Assembly (NCBI GenBank): GCA_965215045.1
Contig: OZ244031.1
Location: forward strand, 1,550,001 to 1,614,000
From: G965215045 sp965215045
GTDB taxonomy: Bacteria > Pseudomonadota > Gammaproteobacteria > JABABF01
Direction: 5' to 3'
Length of the DNA: 64,000 nt
A program made the translations under genes and the position numbers. Positions 59,253-64,000 of the stretch are shown here, one piece after another; position 1 is the stretch's first letter; each line of letters starts with the position of its first letter. The notes under the pieces were generated by a model. The model saw only the letters and a list, made by a program, of their open reading frames with translations. It was not told the DNA's origin and ran no database searches.

Positions 59253-60359
59253 ATGGCGCGGCGGACCGGCAAGGATTCTTTTTTTCGCTTCCTGGCGGGC
59301 GGCGCGCGGAAAAAAAGAAGGGCACACGGTGCGCGGCAGTCCCGCGCAAGCGCGGCCGCCAAGCGCGTCTCTGCGCGGCGTCGCCAGGTCCGTCGCGCAC
59401 ATACCCGGGTCTCCGTCCCGGGTTTTTCCTCCAGGTTCCTGGCCTGGCTGCGACATCATAGTGCTTCGCTGGGCGATGGCCTGTACCGCCTGGGAAGCCA
59501 GCCCGTACCCACCCTGTTGAATTGCCTGGGGATCGGTATTGCACTCGCCCTGCCGCTGCTGCTCTACCTGGGCTTGGACAACCTGCAGAGGTTGAGTCAT
59601 GACTGGGACCAGGGGGGTGGCATTTCCGTGTTTTTGCGTTCCGATATCGATGCGGATGCCGGTGAGCGGCTGGCGGAACGGGTTCGTTCCTGGAGGGGTG
59701 TGGGTGCCGTGCGCTACCAGGGCCGGTCGGAGTCCCTGGCGGAATTCCGCAGCTGGTCGGGTCTGGGGGATGTCCTGGATGGTCTCAGGGAAAATCCGCT
59801 GCCGCCGCTGCTGATCGTTCTGGCTGCAGATGTGGCACCGGAAGCCAACGTACTGGAACGCCTGCGCTTGGAACTGGATGCCCTGCCGGAGGCCGACAGT
59901 GCCCGCGCCGACCTGGAATGGGTGCGCCGGCTGCATGAGTTCACCGTGCTGGCACAGCGCATGGTTTTTGCCCTGGCGGCCCTGCTGGGATTCGGTGCCC
60001 TGCTGGCGGTGGTCAACAATACCCGCCTGATGATCGTCGGTCGCCGCGAAGAGATCGTGGTAGTCAAGCTGGTGGGCGGCACCGTCGCCTACGTGCGGCG
60101 TCCTTTTCTCTATTGCGGGCTGCTGTACGGACTGGGAGGTGCCGCCATGGCCTGGTTGCTCAGCACGGCCGGCATTGCCTGGCTGAAACAGCCGGTGCAG
60201 AACCTGGCGGACTTGTATGGCAGTGATTTCGTGATTGAGGGATTATCCTGGCGCTATGTGCTGTTGTTGTTCGGCGGTATGGCACTGCTGGGTCTGTCCG
60301 GTGCATGGCTGGCGGTGGTGCGCTACATCGAGAGCATTGAAATCGACTTCGATCACTGA
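59253..60359 (+). CDS. ftsX: Cell-division protein FtsX
   Basis: FtsX is the membrane partner of FtsE, passing the ATPase signal to periplasmic amidase activators. The 368-residue protein has a first helix (CLGIGIALALPLLLYLGL, about residues 90-107), a periplasmic loop of about 115 residues (GGGISVFLRSDID, LPPLLIVLAADVAP), and three C-terminal helices (FALAALLGFGALLAVVNNTRL and following). A positively charged N-terminal extension of about 55 residues (RKKRRAHGARQSR, RRRQVRRAHTR) is longer and more basic than usual. Confidence 0.94.
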   Translation: MARRTGKDSFFRFLAGGARKKRRAHGARQSRASAAAKRVSARRRQVRRAHTRVSVPGFSSRFLAWLRHHSASLGDGLYRLGSQPVPTLLNCLGIGIALALPLLLYLGLDNLQRLSHDWDQGGGISVFLRSDIDADAGERLAERVRSWRGVGAVRYQGRSESLAEFRSWSGLGDVLDGLRENPLPPLLIVLAADVAPEANVLERLRLELDALPEADSARADLEWVRRLHEFTVLAQRMVFALAALLGFGALLAVVNNTRLMIVGRREEIVVVKLVGGTVAYVRRPFLYCGLLYGLGGAAMAWLLSTAGIAWLKQPVQNLADLYGSDFVIEGLSWRYVLLLFGGMALLGLSGAWLAVVRYIESIEIDFDH

Positions 60360-60377
60360 GGGAACTTGAGCGAGGCC

Positions 60378-60530
60378 GCGGGGGAGCGCGCGGTGATTTG
60401 ACGGCACTGTTTTCTTGGGGAACTGCGGGGGAGCACGCGGTGATTTGACGGCACTGCTTTCTTGGGGAACTGCGGAGGAGTGCGCGGTGATTTGACGACT
60501 GCCTCCCTGGGAAACTGCGGGGGAGCGCAC
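60378..60530. repeat. 47-bp tandem repeat between ftsX and comEC
   Basis: Units beginning GCGGGGGAGC (or GCGGAGGAGT) start at 60378, 60425 and 60472 (47 bp apart) and at 60517 (45 bp, a 2-bp deletion). Each has CGCGGTGATTTGACG and, in the first two, GCACTG followed by TTTCTTGGGGAACT. The remainder of the 246-bp gap holds TGCTAAAGTACTGG at about 60543 and the comEC Shine-Dalgarno. Confidence 0.9.
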
Positions 60531-60605
60531 TGCCGGAGGGGGGTGCTAAAGTACTGGCAAGCACGGTTCTGAGGAGAGAGTTTTTCCCCGCCAGGGAGGG
60601 GATGG

Positions 60606-62987
60606 ATGCGCATCTTGTTTTTTACCGCGGCACTGGGCGTTTTTTGCGTCTCCTTTCTGCCGTACCTGCCTTCGCCGTGGTGGTTGACGTCGCTGCCGGC
60701 GGTCTTGTGGCTGGCCTGGTGCCGCCGCACTCCCGCAACGCGCGCCTTGGCGGGGCTGGCCCTGGGACTGGGCTGGGGCACTGTCGCCGGTCACTGGCTG
60801 TTGACGGGCATCCTGTCGCCTGCATGGGAGCGCGAGGACCTGCAGCTTCGAGGATGTATCAGCGGCTTGCCGGCGTATTACGGGGAGGGTCGGCAGTATC
60901 GCGGTCGCTTTGTCTTCCTCGTCCATCACGCCCACCCGCTGGCCGCTCCCGCGACCCGCTTGCCATTGCGTCGCCTGCGTCTGTCCTGGTACGGGCCGCC
61001 GCCATTGCAGACCGGGCAGTGCTGGGAATTGCAGGTGCGTCTGCGAGCACCGCGCGGCTTTGCCAACCCCGGCGGCAGCGACTACGGGGCCTGGCTGTTG
61101 GCCCAGGGCATCGGTGCCACGGGTTATGTGCGCGCTCCCGAACGCGCCCGCCGGCTTGCAGACCGTGACTGGCGCACCGTCCACCACCGGTTGCGCGCCG
61201 TGTTGGCGCGGCGCATGGAGGGTCGCCCGCAGGGCGAATTCACGGGCTTTGTCAGTGCCCTGGCTTTCGGCGATCGGCGCGCTCTTGCACCTGAACTGCG
61301 GCGCATCCTGCAGCACAGCGGGACGGCGCACCTGTTGGCCATTTCCGGGCTGCATGTCGGTTTTATCGCCTTGTTGTGCCAACTGCTGTGCAAGCTGCTG
61401 ACGCGCCTGGTGCCGCCATGCCTGCGCCTGATGCCGGCGCAGTGCTGGGGTGCTGCCGGGGGGCTGCTGGGTGCTTTTTGTTATGCCATGCTGGCGGGTT
61501 TTTCCCTGCCGACCCGCCGCGCCCTGGTCATGGTGGCCGTGGTGATGCTTGCCCTGCTGTTGCGGCGCCGGGTCAGTTTCGCCGGTGGGTTTTGCCTGGC
61601 CCTGTTCCTGGTGGCACTCCAGGATCCCCTGGCACCGCACACGGCCGGGTTCTGGTTGTCTTTTGTCGCGGTCGGTGTCCTGCTCTACGCCTTTCAGCGC
61701 ACGCCCGACATGCTGCAACAGGCGCGCGCACCGCGCACCCCATGGCGAGCCCCGTGGCGCATCCTGCGGCATTTCCTGTACGCGCAACTGGCGGTCAGCC
61801 TGGGACTCGTGCTGCCGCTGGGCCTGTTCCTGCACGGGGTGCCGCTGCTCTCGGTGCCGGCCAATCTTTTTGCCATTCCCTGGGTCAGCCTGCTGGTGGC
61901 GCCCGCCGCCCTGGCGGGGACCCTGGGCCTGGCGGTCTCGCCCCTGGGAGAGTACGGGGTGCGTTTGGCCGAATGGGGCCTGGCAGTGTTGTTTGCCGTC
62001 CTGCACGGCATGATGGAACTGCTGGAGCTGCCGGTGTGGCATCCGCCGCGCTGGCCGGTGCTGAGCATGATCGCGGCCATAGCGGGGACCCTGCTGCTGT
62101 TACGCGCCCGGCACCTGTACATTGCTGCTGCCGGCTTGGCACTGCTGTTGCCATTGACCTGGAGCGGTGGCAACGCCCCGGCGGCGGGTGCCCTGCAGGT
62201 TCTGGTGCTCGACGTGGGCCAGGGTCTTTCCGTGTTGTTGCGCACCCGCAATCACGGGCTGCTGTACGACACGGGTCCCGTGATGGGCCAGACAGACGCC
62301 GCCCGCCTGGCGGTTCTTCCCACCCTGCGTTCGTTGGGGGTGCGCTCCCTGGACGTCCTGGTGCTGAGTCACGGGGACCTGGACCACGTCGGTGGCACGG
62401 TCTCGGTGCTGGAAGAGCTGCCGGTGGATACTATTTTCAGCGGCGAGCCCTGGCGCAGCCAAGAGGACCTGGCACCGGGCATCCGGCGCCAACTGGAGAC
62501 GGCAGAGCCCTGCAGGGCCGGTCAACACTGGCGGTGGGACGGAGTGGATTTTCGTATCCTGCATCCCCCGGAAAGTTTTGCCACGCGCAATGCCAACGAT
62601 CTTTCCTGCGTGCTGCTGGTCGAGGTGGGCGGGCGGCGGGTGCTGCTGCCGGGGGATATCTCCAGGCGGGTGGAACGGCGGCTTGCCGGCACCTGGAGCG
62701 GGGCACCGGTCAGCGTGTTGCTGGCCTCGCATCACGGCAGTAACAGCTCGTCGGCGATGGATTGGATTGCGGCCTTGCGCCCGCGCCACGTGGTGTACTC
62801 CAGCGGGCATCTGAACCATTTTTCGCATCCGCATCCCGCGGTCGTCCGGCGTTACCTGCGGGCCGGGGCGTCCGGCATTCACACCGGGCGCAGTGGGGCG
62901 GTGCAATTTCACATTGATGCGAACGGCACCGTGCAGGGGCCCGGCCTGTATCGCACCCGGCATCGCCGCTATTGGCACCGTCCTTAG
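60606..62987 (+). CDS. comEC: DNA internalization-related competence protein ComEC/Rec2
   Basis: ComEC forms the inner-membrane channel for single-stranded DNA uptake. The 793-residue protein has an N-terminal membrane region, an OB-fold-like domain (LQLRGCISGLPAYYGEGRQY), the competence domain with ISGLHVGFIALL and a run of membrane helices, and a C-terminal metallo-beta-lactamase domain (LVLDVGQGLSVLLRTRNH, then LSHGDLDHVGG, and SHHGSNSSSA). This supports natural transformation, though pilus genes are not in the window. The ATG at 60606 follows GGAGGGG. Confidence 0.95.
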   Translation: MRILFFTAALGVFCVSFLPYLPSPWWLTSLPAVLWLAWCRRTPATRALAGLALGLGWGTVAGHWLLTGILSPAWEREDLQLRGCISGLPAYYGEGRQYRGRFVFLVHHAHPLAAPATRLPLRRLRLSWYGPPPLQTGQCWELQVRLRAPRGFANPGGSDYGAWLLAQGIGATGYVRAPERARRLADRDWRTVHHRLRAVLARRMEGRPQGEFTGFVSALAFGDRRALAPELRRILQHSGTAHLLAISGLHVGFIALLCQLLCKLLTRLVPPCLRLMPAQCWGAAGGLLGAFCYAMLAGFSLPTRRALVMVAVVMLALLLRRRVSFAGGFCLALFLVALQDPLAPHTAGFWLSFVAVGVLLYAFQRTPDMLQQARAPRTPWRAPWRILRHFLYAQLAVSLGLVLPLGLFLHGVPLLSVPANLFAIPWVSLLVAPAALAGTLGLAVSPLGEYGVRLAEWGLAVLFAVLHGMMELLELPVWHPPRWPVLSMIAAIAGTLLLLRARHLYIAAAGLALLLPLTWSGGNAPAAGALQVLVLDVGQGLSVLLRTRNHGLLYDTGPVMGQTDAARLAVLPTLRSLGVRSLDVLVLSHGDLDHVGGTVSVLEELPVDTIFSGEPWRSQEDLAPGIRRQLETAEPCRAGQHWRWDGVDFRILHPPESFATRNANDLSCVLLVEVGGRRVLLPGDISRRVERRLAGTWSGAPVSVLLASHHGSNSSSAMDWIAALRPRHVVYSSGHLNHFSHPHPAVVRRYLRAGASGIHTGRSGAVQFHIDANGTVQGPGLYRTRHRRYWHRP

Positions 62988-63105
62988 AGAGATCTGCGGG
63001 TTTGCGCAGTGCTGCCCGGCCATCCAGGTACTGAGCGGGCGGGCGGACGACGGCGGGGGTAGTACAATCGCCGGTCGCATGAAGCCCGGCACGCCCGCCT
63101 CCTGA

Positions 63106-64000
63106 ATGACACCTGCAACCAGCGATTCCCGCATTTACCTGCGCTTGCTGCATTGCGCCGCTCCCTACACGGCGATGCTGGTCCTGGCGCTGTTCGGTTA
63201 CGCGGTTTTTTCATTGGCGGTGATGCTGCTGGCGGATGTCATGCAGTTTATTCTCGACTCCTTGAATAACCGCACCCAGAGCGGGCGCGGCCTGGTTTCG
63301 GGCCTGGTGGTCTCGCTGTTTGGCGCGGAGGCACTGGGCCGCAACGATTTTGTTCGCCTGGCGGCACCGCTCAGCATTGTGCTGATTGTCCTGTTGCGGG
63401 GCCTGGGTTTTGTCGCCGGGGTCTTCGGTATGACCCGCACTTCCCGCGGCATGGTGCATGACTTGCGACGCAATCTTTTTGACCAACTGCTGGTCACGCC
63501 CGGCCAGATGATCGCCCGGGAGGGCGTCGGCTATACGCTGGCTAATTTTGGTTTCAAGATCGAGCAGATGGTCATGATCATCCAAGGGGCCCTGAACATA
63601 TTGTTGCGCGAAGGGCTGACGGTTTGCGCATTGCTGGGCTACATGTTCTACCTGCAATGGAAACTGGCACTCATCATGCTGGCGATTATGCCGCTGATCG
63701 TGCTCCTGGTCAGGTACGCCGCAAATTTCGTTCGTCGCTACGCGCACCGCATCCAGGATTCCACCGGTGAGATCAACCACGTGGTCAACGAGGCGGTGCA
63801 GCACTTCCGGGAAATCCGCCTGTTCGGCGGCGAGGAATACGAGAGCAGGCGTTTTGCCGAGGCCAGCGAATACAACCGTCACCAGTCACTGAAAATCAAG
63901 ATGGTGCGCGCCCTGCTGCAGCCGGTAGTGCAACTGCTGCTGGCGGCGACGCTGGCCCTGCTGGTGTGGATGATTTTGGGCGAGTTCGCAGCGGTGGATT
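63106..64000 (+). CDS. msbA: Lipid A export ABC transporter MsbA-like, N-terminal part (runs off right edge)
   Basis: This frame of 298 codons has no stop before the edge. It encodes the membrane half of an ABC exporter: LHCAAPYTAMLVLALFGYAVFSLAVMLLADVMQ, a second helix near LSIVLIVLLRGLGFVAGVFGM, RRNLFDQLLVTP, and the coupling-helix region IQDSTGEINHVVNEAVQHFREIRLFGGEEYESRRF. This pattern, and the position right after comEC, is typical of MsbA, which flips lipid A. The nucleotide-binding half is outside the window. The ATG at 63106 is preceded by a TACAAT box at 63063-63068. Confidence 0.88.
   Translation, partial: MTPATSDSRIYLRLLHCAAPYTAMLVLALFGYAVFSLAVMLLADVMQFILDSLNNRTQSGRGLVSGLVVSLFGAEALGRNDFVRLAAPLSIVLIVLLRGLGFVAGVFGMTRTSRGMVHDLRRNLFDQLLVTPGQMIAREGVGYTLANFGFKIEQMVMIIQGALNILLREGLTVCALLGYMFYLQWKLALIMLAIMPLIVLLVRYAANFVRRYAHRIQDSTGEINHVVNEAVQHFREIRLFGGEEYESRRFAEASEYNRHQSLKIKMVRALLQPVVQLLLAATLALLVWMILGEFAAVD

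Overview
The window is a high-GC bacterial chromosome segment, most likely from a gammaproteobacterium. The evidence is the gene order argC-erpA-anmK-(island)-tyrS, which matches the Pseudomonas-type arrangement, the long single-chain PurL, the comEC-msbA junction, a TonB-dependent receptor, and the MurL/MurD2 route to D-glutamate known from Xanthomonas. The order and genus cannot be fixed from the sequence alone. No transposase, integrase or CRISPR array was seen.

Layout. 1-268 holds the 5' end of an unknown accessory gene running off the left edge. 421-5849 (minus strand) is a tightly packed operon hemJ-hemL-hemB-murL-murD2 that joins haem synthesis to an alternative peptidoglycan D-glutamate pathway. 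6138-8975 is a TonB-dependent receptor preceded by 66-bp-periodic repeats. 9110-11703 carries argC, erpA and anmK. 11991-23230 is a visibly AT-richer island with five co-directional genes: a DNA cytosine-5 methyltransferase, three genes resembling the DptF/DptG/DptH (DndFGH) restriction cassette, and a thymine-DNA-glycosylase-like HhH protein. No dndBCDE phosphorothioation genes accompany them. This is the strongest candidate for an undescribed system: a 5mC-marked genome defended by a DptFGH-like ATPase machine, with a Vsr-like repair enzyme for deaminated 5mC.

23336-27333 has a small membrane protein, tyrS (with an odd repetitive insertion), an AmpG-like transporter and an SDR. 27524-29684 is groES-groEL with a sigma32-like promoter and a terminator. 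29750-32222 is msrA-birA-coaX with translational overlaps, followed by tRNA-Thr(TGT) at 32418. 32588-42684 is a run of four tandem DUF3604 paralogues, a parvulin-like protein and a HupE/UreJ-like membrane protein, probably one exported or periplasmic system of unknown function. 42695-49437 (minus strand) holds an aldehyde dehydrogenase with a histone-H1-like N-terminal tail, a GMC oxidoreductase, a DUF4345-like protein, bioA, mdh and a SPOR-like lipoprotein.

49522-49740 is a 61-bp tandem repeat. 49882-55608 holds tadA-purL-mutM and a small exported protein. 55620-58430 (minus strand) is rsmD-coaD-ggt. 58556-64000 is ftsE-ftsX, a 47-bp tandem repeat, comEC and the start of an msbA-like ABC transporter cut by the right edge. 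Several functions converge on the cell wall: MurL/MurD2, AnmK, the AmpG-like carrier and FtsEX. Intergenic minisatellite-like repeats with different unit lengths recur through the window.
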